In this document: positions 42,927-50,127 of the stretch, piece by piece | Numbering within the stretch: the stretch's first letter is position 1 | How the letters are laid out: the number at the start of each line of letters is the position of its first letter | Origin: Mycobacterium sp. OAS707 | Lineage (GTDB): Bacteria; Actinomycetota; Actinomycetes; Mycobacteriales; Mycobacteriaceae | Length of the DNA stretch: 64,000 nucleotides | Assembly: GCF_014873705.1 (NCBI RefSeq) | Contig: NZ_JADBDS010000002.1 | Span: forward strand, 1,240,001 to 1,304,000 | Direction: 5' to 3' | The notes under the pieces: model-generated | The model's input: the letters and a program-made list of their open reading frames with translations, nothing else | Databases searched by the model: none | Told to the model about the DNA's origin: nothing | Position numbers and translations under genes: made by a program

Positions 42927-44039
42927 ATGGATTTCACGTTCAGCGAAGAACAAGAAACCGTCGGCAAAGTAGCACGCCAGCTGTTCGAGGCTCGTGCGAC
43001 GCCGGAACGCCTCACCGATCTCGAGACCGGCACCACGCGCTATGACCCCGCGTTGTGGAACGAACTGGCCTCCTCCGACCTGCTCGGTATCGCCCTACCC
43101 GAGTCCGTCGGCGGCAGCGGCGGCGGATTCCTCGAATTGGGCGTGCTGCTCAGCGAGGTCGGGTTCAGTGTCGCACCCGTCCCGGTGTACGCCACGCTCG
43201 TGCTGGGCGCGGACACCATTGCACGCCACGGTGATTCCGAACTTCAACAGAAGTACTTGCCCGGCGTGGTCGATGGCAGCACGATCCTCACCGCGGCGCT
43301 CGCGGAGCCGAGAAACTCCGACCCGACCGCACCGCGTACCACCGCACGCGCTGACGGAGAATCGTGGAGGATCGACGGTCACAAGGAACTTGTTCCTGCG
43401 GCACAACTCTCGGCGGCCATTGTCGTGTCCGCGCATACCGACGACGGCCCCGGACTGTTCGTCGTGGATACCGGAACCGACGGCGCGGCCATCACACCGG
43501 TGCAGACGACCAACGGCGAACCTCACGCCGACATCGCGTTCAGTGGCGCTATCGGTCACCGGCTCACCGAGCACGGCGGTACGGACATCATCGGCTCCCT
43601 CTACTCCAGGGCGCTCGTCGGCCTCTGCGCGATCCAAATCGGTGTCGTGGAGCGGGCATTGAAGCTCGCCGCCTCGTATACGAGCGAGCGCGAACAGTTC
43701 GGCCGTCCCATCGGATCGTTCCAAGCTGTCCAGCAACGGTTGGCCGACGCGTTCATCGACGTCGAGGCCATCCGATGGACGACGTGGCATGCGGCGTGGC
43801 TGATCGCCGAAGGCAGGCATGCCGATCGCGAAGCGGCGATCGCCAAGTTCTGGGCGGCAGAGGCAGGCGCCCGTGTCGCCGCATCAGCCCAACAAGTCCA
43901 CGGCGGCATGGGCATCGACGTCACGTATCCACTGTCTCGTTATTTCCTGTGGGCCAAGCAAAACGAACTCGCACTCGGGTCGGCGTCACAGCAGCTTGCC
44001 CGGCTCGGCAGCACGTACTCGGAAGGAAGCGGCACATGA
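42927..44039 (+). CDS. Acyl-CoA dehydrogenase, short FadE type (ChsE-like)
   Basis: A 370-residue acyl-CoA dehydrogenase with IALPESVGGSGGGFLELGVLLSE, a degenerate beta domain (AALAEPRNSDPTAPRTT in place of EPxxGSD), YTSEREQFGRPIGSFQAVQQR and VHGGMGIDVTYPLSRYFLW. It lacks the C-terminal GTSE turn. It is the likely partner of the long FadE at 40750 in an alpha2beta2 dehydrogenase acting on a bulky side-chain CoA ester. The start ATG 42927 is 14 bp after the DUF35 stop; the 3' end overlaps the MaoC start by 4 bp. Confidence 0.87.
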   Translation: MDFTFSEEQETVGKVARQLFEARATPERLTDLETGTTRYDPALWNELASSDLLGIALPESVGGSGGGFLELGVLLSEVGFSVAPVPVYATLVLGADTIARHGDSELQQKYLPGVVDGSTILTAALAEPRNSDPTAPRTTARADGESWRIDGHKELVPAAQLSAAIVVSAHTDDGPGLFVVDTGTDGAAITPVQTTNGEPHADIAFSGAIGHRLTEHGGTDIIGSLYSRALVGLCAIQIGVVERALKLAASYTSEREQFGRPIGSFQAVQQRLADAFIDVEAIRWTTWHAAWLIAEGRHADREAAIAKFWAAEAGARVAASAQQVHGGMGIDVTYPLSRYFLWAKQNELALGSASQQLARLGSTYSEGSGT

Positions 44040-44488
44040 CATCCACACTCAAGCGCACCAGTACTCTCGCCTGGGACACGATCAACGTCGGCGACGAGGT
44101 CACACCGATGGATGTGAATGTCACCACCACGCTGATCGTCGCCGGCGCCATCGCGTCACGCGACTACATGCCGGTGCATCACGACCGCGACTTCGCCAAT
44201 TCCCAAGGGTCCAAGGACATCTTTCTCAACATCCTCACTACGAACGGGCTGTGCGTGAAGTTCCTGCACGACTGGGCTGGGCCGGAGGCGATGGTCAAGA
44301 AATTGTCCATTCGCCTCGGCGTGCCGGCCTACCCGAACGATCCGATGCGCTTCGAAGGCAGCGTCACGAACAAGTCTTCGGCCGATGGCGAGGGGTTGGT
44401 CGAAATCACATTCAAGGGCACAAACAGCCTGGGCGATCACGTCTCCGGCACGGCGGTGCTGAGCCTGCTCGACGGGGTTGATGAATGA
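44036..44488 (+). CDS. MaoC-like dehydratase (ChsH1-like)
   Basis: A 150-residue single hot-dog protein. The segment ASRDYMPVHHDRDFANSQGSKDIFLNILTTNG holds a D-x-x-x-V-H type motif as in MaoC hydratases and ChsH1. In the igr system ChsH1 and the N-domain of ChsH2 form the enoyl-CoA hydratase; here the partner is 41948. ATG 44036 overlaps the FadE stop and its own stop overlaps the Ltp2-like start, so stoichiometric translation is likely. A longer open frame from 43364 is out of register with FadE and not real. Confidence 0.86.
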   Translation: MTSTLKRTSTLAWDTINVGDEVTPMDVNVTTTLIVAGAIASRDYMPVHHDRDFANSQGSKDIFLNILTTNGLCVKFLHDWAGPEAMVKKLSIRLGVPAYPNDPMRFEGSVTNKSSADGEGLVEITFKGTNSLGDHVSGTAVLSLLDGVDE

Positions 44489-45654
44489 AAGACGGAATCG
44501 GCGGTAAGGCTGCGCTCGTCGGCTTCGGCCAGACCGAGTTCTCGAAGGAATCCGGACGAACCGAAATGCAGTTGGCCTGCGAGGCGGTCAAGGCGGCCAT
44601 CGACGATGCGGGCCTGCGCCCCAGCGACATCGACGGCATGGTCACGTTCACCGTCGACGAGAACGAGGAAATCGAGGTCGCACGCAACGTCGGCATCGAG
44701 AACCTGTCGTTCTTCACCAGAGTTCCGCATGGCGGCGGGGCCGCGGCCGGCACCGTGATGCAGGCCGCGATGGCTGTCGCGACGGGCGCCGCGGAAGCAG
44801 TGGTGTGTTATCGAGCCTTCAACGAGCGTTCCGGTTTCCGGTTCGGTGGCGCAGGCCGCCAACCCGGCGTGACTCCGTTGTGGATGGCCCCGTACGCCCC
44901 ATTCGGGTTCATGACGCCCGCCGCGTGGGTGGCTTTGCACGCTCAGCGGTACATGTCGACCTACGGGGTGACGAATGCCGACTTCGGCAAGATCTCGGTG
45001 ATCGATCGCAGGCATGCCGCGAACAATCCCGATGCTTGGTTCTACGGAAAGCCCATAACCATTGAGCAGCACCAGGAATCGCGCTGGATCATCGAGCCGG
45101 TGCTGCGGCTGCTGGACTGCTGTCAGGAAAGTGACGGCGGCGTCGCGATGGTGGTGACGAGCGTCGAGCGAGCGCGCGATCTGCCTAATCCGCCGGCTGT
45201 GATCACAGCGGCCGCACAAGGAGCGGCGTACGACGGCGAGGTCATGACGAGCTACTACCGGGAAGAGATCACCGGGCTTCCCGAGATGGGTGTGGTTGGC
45301 AACAAACTGTGGGGCGCCTCCGGACTGAAGCCGGACAACATCTCGACGGCCTTCCTCTACGACCACTTCACCCCGTTCGTGTTCACTCAGCTCGAAGAAC
45401 TGGGCTTCTGCGGCCGCGGCGAGGCGAAGGATTTCGTATCCGTCGACGAGATGTCACTTGGTGGCCGCATGCCGATCAACACCAACGGCGGACTGCTGGG
45501 CGAGGCCTACATCCACGGCATGAACGGCATCACGGAGGGTGTCCGTCAGGTACGCGGTACGTCGTACAACCAGGTCGAGGGTGTCGAACATGTGCTCGTC
45601 ACGTCCGGCACCGGTGTCCCGACCAGCGGGCTGATCATCTCGCCCGACTCGTGA
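44485..45654 (+). CDS. Thiolase-fold lipid-transfer protein, Ltp2-like aldolase
   Basis: A 389-residue thiolase-like protein. The nucleophile region reads VPHGGGAAAGTVMQAAM, without the thiolase Cys, as in Ltp-type retro-aldolases; LYDHFTPFVFTQLEELGFCGRGE and YIHGMNGITEGVRQVRG are the C-terminal landmarks. By analogy with Ltp2 plus the DUF35 domain of ChsH2, it probably cleaves a 3-hydroxyacyl-CoA side chain in a retro-aldol step after hydration by the MaoC pair. It overlaps the MaoC stop by 4 bp and is followed by a TetR gene after 44 bp. Confidence 0.85.
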   Translation: MKDGIGGKAALVGFGQTEFSKESGRTEMQLACEAVKAAIDDAGLRPSDIDGMVTFTVDENEEIEVARNVGIENLSFFTRVPHGGGAAAGTVMQAAMAVATGAAEAVVCYRAFNERSGFRFGGAGRQPGVTPLWMAPYAPFGFMTPAAWVALHAQRYMSTYGVTNADFGKISVIDRRHAANNPDAWFYGKPITIEQHQESRWIIEPVLRLLDCCQESDGGVAMVVTSVERARDLPNPPAVITAAAQGAAYDGEVMTSYYREEITGLPEMGVVGNKLWGASGLKPDNISTAFLYDHFTPFVFTQLEELGFCGRGEAKDFVSVDEMSLGGRMPINTNGGLLGEAYIHGMNGITEGVRQVRGTSYNQVEGVEHVLVTSGTGVPTSGLIISPDS

Positions 45655-45698
45655 GGAGCGGCACCGCTACCCTCATCGGGAGCTAGAAAGGGGTCCCT

Positions 45699-46301
45699 AT
45701 GACGCAGGCGACGGCGACCGATACCCGGGATGCCATCATCTCGGCGGCCTTTGCCTGCTTCCGGACCCGCAGTTTGGCCAAGACGACCATCGTCGACATC
45801 GCCAGGGCAGCTGATGTCTCGCGCAGCACGTTCTATGAATACTTCCGCGACAAGGAGACGGTCGTCGAGGCCTGCGCCGAGGCGGCCTCGCAGCGGTTCT
45901 ACCGCAACATGGCCAAGGCGATCGACCGTCACGGCGGTAGCACCCTTGAAGGGCGGCTCGTCCGCGCGGCCGTCTTCGTCACGCAGGCACGTCAAGTCGT
46001 CGAACCCGAGGCGTACTTCGACGAGGCCGAAGTCAACCTGATGATGACGAAGAACGCGGCAACACTTCTGAAGGAGTGCACCGAGTTCCTTGCACCGTAT
46101 GTGTCGGCCGCCAGACTGACCGGCGAGGTTCGAAGCGATCTCGATGTCGCCTCTGCCACCGAATGGTTCGCGCGGATGCTGTTCTCGCTGTTCACCACTC
46201 CATCACCGACGATCGACATGCGCGATGACGATGCCGTCGCCGAGTTCGTGCGCGCCTACGCCGTGAACGGATTCGTCGAGGGCCGCCCTCGGCGGCGGTA
46301 G
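45699..46301 (+). CDS. TetR-family regulator, end of the igr-like operon
   Basis: A 200-residue TetR protein: helix-turn-helix at about residues 10-55 with AIISAAFACFRTRSLAKTTI, VDIARAADVSRSTFYEYFRDKE, then a helical ligand domain. It starts 44 bp after the Ltp2-like gene with GAAAGGGG ahead of ATG 45699. I see no operator between them, so it probably ends the operon and may control the 39.44 kb promoter through feedback. This is inferred from position only. Confidence 0.87.
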   Translation: MTQATATDTRDAIISAAFACFRTRSLAKTTIVDIARAADVSRSTFYEYFRDKETVVEACAEAASQRFYRNMAKAIDRHGGSTLEGRLVRAAVFVTQARQVVEPEAYFDEAEVNLMMTKNAATLLKECTEFLAPYVSAARLTGEVRSDLDVASATEWFARMLFSLFTTPSPTIDMRDDDAVAEFVRAYAVNGFVEGRPRRR

Positions 46302-46341
46302 GAGACTTCAGATGCGAGTGCTTCCCTGCCGCCCGGACTCG

Positions 46342-46381
46342 TGAAAACGTATATTCTCATAATTGAAACGACCTATTATCA
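46342..46381 (+). promoter_or_regulatory. Paired TGAGAA operator before an uncharacterised gene
   Basis: Box 1 at 46342-46359 is TGAAAA-CGTATA-TTCTCA and box 2 at 46364-46381 is TGAAAC-GACCTA-TTATCA, 22 bp apart. TATTAT at 46374-46379 in box 2 is an excellent -10. One of the clearest examples of the paired layout. Confidence 0.7.
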
Positions 46382-46398
46382 CGCAGAGGAGAGGTCCC

Positions 46399-46971
46399 GT
46401 GAAACAGACCGCGGCATCCGCATTGGACGGCCCCGTACCACGGCAACCACGACCTCGCCCCGCGAACCGAGGCAGAGCGACGCCACATCAACTGCTCGTC
46501 GCGGGGGTCGATGCCGCAGACATCGTCACAGGGGCGGGCGGACTGATCTGCGACTCGGTTCGCGCCGGCTTGGAAGTCAAGGTCTACCTGGAAATCAATG
46601 GTGACGAACGGGCGCTGCGGATACTCGGTGTACACGCAAGCGAGCTGCCTGCTCGTTTCGACTTCGAATCGGAGTGGCCCGACGCTGTCCTCTTTACGGC
46701 CGGTTTGCACAAGCGACATCAGGGCATTCGCCGCTTGGTCGCCGATGCCGTTCGGCGCCGCCGGGCCGACGTGGGGGTATGGGGCGGCACGTGGCCAATG
46801 GAGGATGCGACTGGGGTCGGTATCGAGCACCGACTCAGCACCGCCGCACGCGCATTCAAATCGCACGCGATGCTGGCACTTGGGAAACCAGCACACATTT
46901 CGCCGACCGAGCCATTTCGGAGCGGCGTGCGAAGCCTTGTCGACGTTCCGTCGCCGTTACCGCGACGTTAG
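46399..46971 (+). CDS. Uncharacterised protein with its own regulon promoter
   Basis: A 190-residue soluble protein I do not recognise. After a basic, proline-rich N-terminus (about residues 1-30) comes a hydrophobic alpha/beta segment LLVAGVDAADIVTGAGGLICDSVRAGLEVKVYLE, then FDFESEWPDAVLFTAG, an Arg-rich helix and VWGGTWPMED, ending with HRLSTAARAFKSHAM. GTG 46399 has a strong GAGGAGAGG ribosome site; an ATG at 46363 lies inside the promoter. It has a clear paired operator, so it belongs to the regulon, perhaps as an accessory or sensing protein. Confidence 0.7.
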   Translation: MKQTAASALDGPVPRQPRPRPANRGRATPHQLLVAGVDAADIVTGAGGLICDSVRAGLEVKVYLEINGDERALRILGVHASELPARFDFESEWPDAVLFTAGLHKRHQGIRRLVADAVRRRRADVGVWGGTWPMEDATGVGIEHRLSTAARAFKSHAMLALGKPAHISPTEPFRSGVRSLVDVPSPLPRR

Positions 46972-46986
46972 TGCTGGGCGCAGATC

Positions 46987-48216
46987 TCAAAAGACCTTTC
47001 GCACTGGCACATTGGAATAACCGCACACGTTGGACATTGCCACCCTTCGCAACCCAGCGCGATCGACCTCGTAGTCGGGAATGAGGTCGAGCAATGCCTT
47101 GAGCGCGATACGACTCTCCATCCGCGCCAGCGCGGCGCCCAGACAACTGTGCACCCCATATCCGAACGCGAGATTGAAGCCCATTTTTCGCTCACGATCG
47201 ATGTCCAAGCGATCAGGATCGTCGAACATCCGCTCGTCTCGTGTCGCCGAACCGGTGACGAGAAGTACCGCGCTACCGGCGGGAATCGTCGTCCCGTAAT
47301 ACGTGACGTCACGTGTCGCGGTCCGGACCTGGTACTGCGAGGGCGCCTCGTAGCGCAGTAGTTCCTCGACGGCTGCGGGAACTTTGCTTCGATCCTCGAC
47401 GAGTTTGCGCCACTGGTCGGGAAAGTCGGCGAACGCGACCATCGCATTGCCCACCAACTTCGTGACGGTTTCGGCACCCGCACCGCCGAGCATCGTCGCG
47501 AAACCTGTGATGTCCACATCGGTGAGTTTCTCGACCACGCCGTCACGCTCGATCTCCGTCTCGATCAAACGGCTGATCATGTCGTCTCCAGGCTCCGCCC
47601 GCCGCTGCTGCACCAGGCCGTAGTAATAGAGCCCAGTATTGACCGAGGCCTCGTATCCCCTTTTGGTGGTGGCGATCTCACCCGGATGGCGCTCCAAAAG
47701 CAAATCCAGCCACTGTCGGATCTGGTCGCGATCCTGTTTCGGAACGCCGAGCATGGTGGTGATGACCTCGTTGGGAAAGAGCGCCGAGAAGTCGGCGACG
47801 ACGTCGAACGATTCGGGGTTCAGCGCGTCTAGTCGTTCGTAGACCTTCTCGCGCACCATGTCTTCCAGCGCAGCGATGGCCCGAGGGGTGAATACGTTGC
47901 TCACCAGCCTGCGCATCTTCTGATGCTCCGGCGGATCCATGGAGATGATCACCTTGGGCACCGGGATGGCATCGTCATGGGCCTTGACCATGTCAAGGGT
48001 GGCGCCCCTGGCCGACGAAAAGGTTTCGTGGTCCTTTGTCGCAGGTGCGACGTCGTTGTAGCGCGTCAGTGTCCAGAAGTCCCATTTCTCGTTGTAGTAC
48101 AAGGGCGCCTGGTCACGAAGCCGGCGATAGGTGTCATAGGCACCGTTGAAAAAATCCATTGAGAACGGGTCGAATTCGATGGAGTCGTCTGCAAGCTCGG
48201 GCGTCGCCGAATTCAC
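46987..48216 (-). CDS. Cytochrome P450
   Basis: A 409-residue P450. The I-helix reads MLGGAGAETVTKL (the usual acid-alcohol pair is E-T), the K-helix has EELLRYEAPSQYQVR, and the heme loop FGYGVHSCLGAAL carries the Cys at about residue 358. The N-terminal segment FDPFSMDFFNGAYDTYRRLRDQAPLYYNEKW is similar to the P450 at 56410, so the two may be related in specificity. GTG 48216 overlaps the CoA transferase stop, making a CoA-transferase-P450 operon on the minus strand. Confidence 0.92.
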   Translation of the reverse strand: MNSATPELADDSIEFDPFSMDFFNGAYDTYRRLRDQAPLYYNEKWDFWTLTRYNDVAPATKDHETFSSARGATLDMVKAHDDAIPVPKVIISMDPPEHQKMRRLVSNVFTPRAIAALEDMVREKVYERLDALNPESFDVVADFSALFPNEVITTMLGVPKQDRDQIRQWLDLLLERHPGEIATTKRGYEASVNTGLYYYGLVQQRRAEPGDDMISRLIETEIERDGVVEKLTDVDITGFATMLGGAGAETVTKLVGNAMVAFADFPDQWRKLVEDRSKVPAAVEELLRYEAPSQYQVRTATRDVTYYGTTIPAGSAVLLVTGSATRDERMFDDPDRLDIDRERKMGFNLAFGYGVHSCLGAALARMESRIALKALLDLIPDYEVDRAGLRRVAMSNVCGYSNVPVRKVF

Positions 48217-49433
48217 AGGATCGCCCCCGATTCCTTGTACTTCTCGATGACATCCCAGTCGATGCCCGCGTCGATCAGTATCTCCTCCGTGTGCTGGCCA
48301 TGCTCCGGTGCCCCCGGCGGGACCACGGCCTGCTCGTCGAACTGAACGGGGTTGGTGGGCAGTGAGAATGGCGTCCCGTGGACAGTGTGAGTGTGCGCGA
48401 CGTAGCCATTCGCAGTGACCGCCGGGTCTGCGCAGAGCTCAGCGGGCGTCTGCACTATCCCCCACGCTCCCGAGAGCGACGCCAGCGTCGCGCGCCACTC
48501 AACAAGCGTGCGCTGGGCGAACGCCTCGTCGAGCAATGCGATCAGCGCGGCCCGGTTCTCGTATCGCGAGGCTGGATCGGCGAAGCGCGGATCGTCGACC
48601 AACTCACCGACGCCGATCACGTTCATAGCCTCGGCGTAGAACTTGTCGAGCTGCAGCATCATCAGCTGGACGTAGCGATCGTCTTTGGTTCGGTAGGTGC
48701 CCACCAAAGGGTTGGGTGCGTCGGCGTGCCCGAACTTGGGAATGGCACTGCCACCGTGGATCTGACTCACCGCGACATCGGGGCTGAGGTTCCATGCGGC
48801 CAGGCCCAGAAGTGAGACGTCGACGACGGAACCCTTCCCCGTCGTCGCCTTCTTGTACAGCGCTGCAGCGATGCCGCCCGCGATGGTCATTCCTCCGAGT
48901 AGGTCACCAAAGGCCGGACGCGAACGCACCAGCTCGTCGGCGTCCTCCGTCAGCACAGTGGCGATACCGCCGCGCGCCCAGTAGGACACGCCGTCGTAAC
49001 CGGGCCTGTCAGAGTCCGGCCCCTTCGGGCCGTGCCCCGATCCGCGCACGTAGACGATGTCCGGGTTGGCGGCCCTGATGTCATCGACGTCGATGCCGAG
49101 TTTCTTGCGCCGTTCCGGCAGATAGCTCGTCAAAAACACGTCGCAGGTTTTCGCCAACTCGCGAACCACCTCCTGCCCTCCTGGCGTGCTCAGATCCACA
49201 CCGATCGATTTCTTGCCGCGATTAGGGATCTCGATCATGTAGTTGACCGCACCACCGCCGTCGTCGACGATGCCCATCGTGACGAGGCCGCGCTGCGGAT
49301 CGCCCCCATCCCGCGGCTCGACCTTGATGACCTCCGCGCCCCATTCTGCGAGGACTGCTCCTGCCGACGGGACGAACGTCCATGCGGCAACCTCTAGGAC
49401 ACGGACCCCGCTGAGTACTTTGTCGTCGGAAAT
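48213..49433 (-). CDS. CaiB/BaiF CoA transferase with probable ATT start
   Basis: Family III CoA transferase, 406 residues if begun at ATT 49433. The N-terminal CaiB elements LSGVRVLEVAAWTFVPSAG and WGAEVIKVEPRDGG are encoded upstream of the first ATG (49277) with no stop between, yet the frame has no ATG, GTG or TTG from an in-frame TGA down to that ATG. A strong AGGAGGG lies 4-5 bases before the ATT. Active-site Asp: FGDLLGGM. The alternatives are an N-terminally cut protein from 49277 or a mutated start. It is coupled to the P450 at 46987. Confidence 0.8.
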   Translation of the reverse strand: MSDDKVLSGVRVLEVAAWTFVPSAGAVLAEWGAEVIKVEPRDGGDPQRGLVTMGIVDDGGGAVNYMIEIPNRGKKSIGVDLSTPGGQEVVRELAKTCDVFLTSYLPERRKKLGIDVDDIRAANPDIVYVRGSGHGPKGPDSDRPGYDGVSYWARGGIATVLTEDADELVRSRPAFGDLLGGMTIAGGIAAALYKKATTGKGSVVDVSLLGLAAWNLSPDVAVSQIHGGSAIPKFGHADAPNPLVGTYRTKDDRYVQLMMLQLDKFYAEAMNVIGVGELVDDPRFADPASRYENRAALIALLDEAFAQRTLVEWRATLASLSGAWGIVQTPAELCADPAVTANGYVAHTHTVHGTPFSLPTNPVQFDEQAVVPPGAPEHGQHTEEILIDAGIDWDVIEKYKESGAIL

Positions 49434-49445
49434 GACGCCCTCCTG

Positions 49446-49485
49446 CGATAACGGTCATTTACGGATATGAGAATTGCACTTTCAC
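49446..49485 (-). promoter_or_regulatory. Paired operator before the CoA transferase-P450 operon
   Basis: Read on the minus strand, box 1 (49485-49468) is GTGAAA-GTGCAA-TTCTCA and box 2 (49463-49446) is CGTAAA-TGACCG-TTATCG, 22 bp apart. CGTTAT in box 2 may be the -10, leaving a very short leader before the ATT start at 49433. Confidence 0.6.
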
Positions 49486-49502
49486 GTTGGATTGTAAAAC
49501 GG

Positions 49503-50048
49503 CTACGGACGCCGGGAGAGCCGCTCGGGCAGCGTCGGGTCGCCGCGTTCCCAGAACGCCCGCCAGGTGGGCATGCGGTGCGGCATCGCCGCTCGAAGTG
49601 TTATATCGGTGGGCCACCGCACGAAGTCCGGCCCGGGACGCTCGGTGACGTCGACGGAGTACCAAGGATGTTCACGACGCTTCACGAAGCACCACTGACC
49701 GTCGCGCCGTTCATAGACATCGTCATAGCGCATCGTGATGACGTACCAGCCGTCACCGTCCTCGTGCTCGGCTCGACAGTAGATCGAGCCGGTGGCGTGG
49801 TCAGCGTCGAGGAAGTCGAACTCGTGGCCGCAGATCAGGTGGATGCTTCGGTAGAACCGCCGCAGGACGACGTCGTACCAGCGCTTCAGCGCTTCCCGCC
49901 CTCGGCCCTGCTCACCCGCGTCGACGTCGTCGACGAACAGCGCCACCAGCGCGTCCAGGTCCCGAGCATCCAGCGCCATCGCGTAGCGACTGGGCAGCTG
50001 GCTGATTGCCTGGCTGGATTCGATCCGGTCCAGACGATCGATCGACAT
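49503..50048 (-). CDS. SnoaL-like NTF2-fold protein
   Basis: A 181-residue SnoaL_4-type protein: ISQLPSRYAMALDARDLDALVALFVDDVDAG near the start, HLICGHEFDFLDADHATGSIYCRAEH and VITMRYDDVYERRDGQWCFVKRREH in the sheet. Proteins of this type include steroid-isomerase-like and ring-hydroxylating accessory folds. ATG 50048 follows TACACT, a TANNNT -10, by six bases and has no ribosome site, so it is probably leaderless. It diverges from the ligase gene across a strong operator. Confidence 0.83.
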   Translation of the reverse strand: MSIDRLDRIESSQAISQLPSRYAMALDARDLDALVALFVDDVDAGEQGRGREALKRWYDVVLRRFYRSIHLICGHEFDFLDADHATGSIYCRAEHEDGDGWYVITMRYDDVYERRDGQWCFVKRREHPWYSVDVTERPGPDFVRWPTDITLRAAMPHRMPTWRAFWERGDPTLPERLSRRP

Positions 50049-50078
50049 GGGTGGAGTGTAATTGTCTGCTGAGTGATG

Positions 50079-50118
50079 CGAGAACCAGTGTTCTCGTATA
50101 GCGGAAAAGCAACTATCC
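50079..50118. promoter_or_regulatory. Paired TGAGAA operator between SnoaL-like and ligase genes
   Basis: Box 1 at 50079-50096 is CGAGAA-CCAGTG-TTCTCG, with perfect 7-bp arms, and box 2 at 50101-50118 is GCGGAA-AAGCAA-CTATCC, 22 bp apart. Box 2 nearly repeats the 30.6 kb box 2. AACTAT at 50111-50116 is the likely -10 for the gene at 50128. Confidence 0.7.
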
Positions 50119-50127
50119 TGTTGGGCG

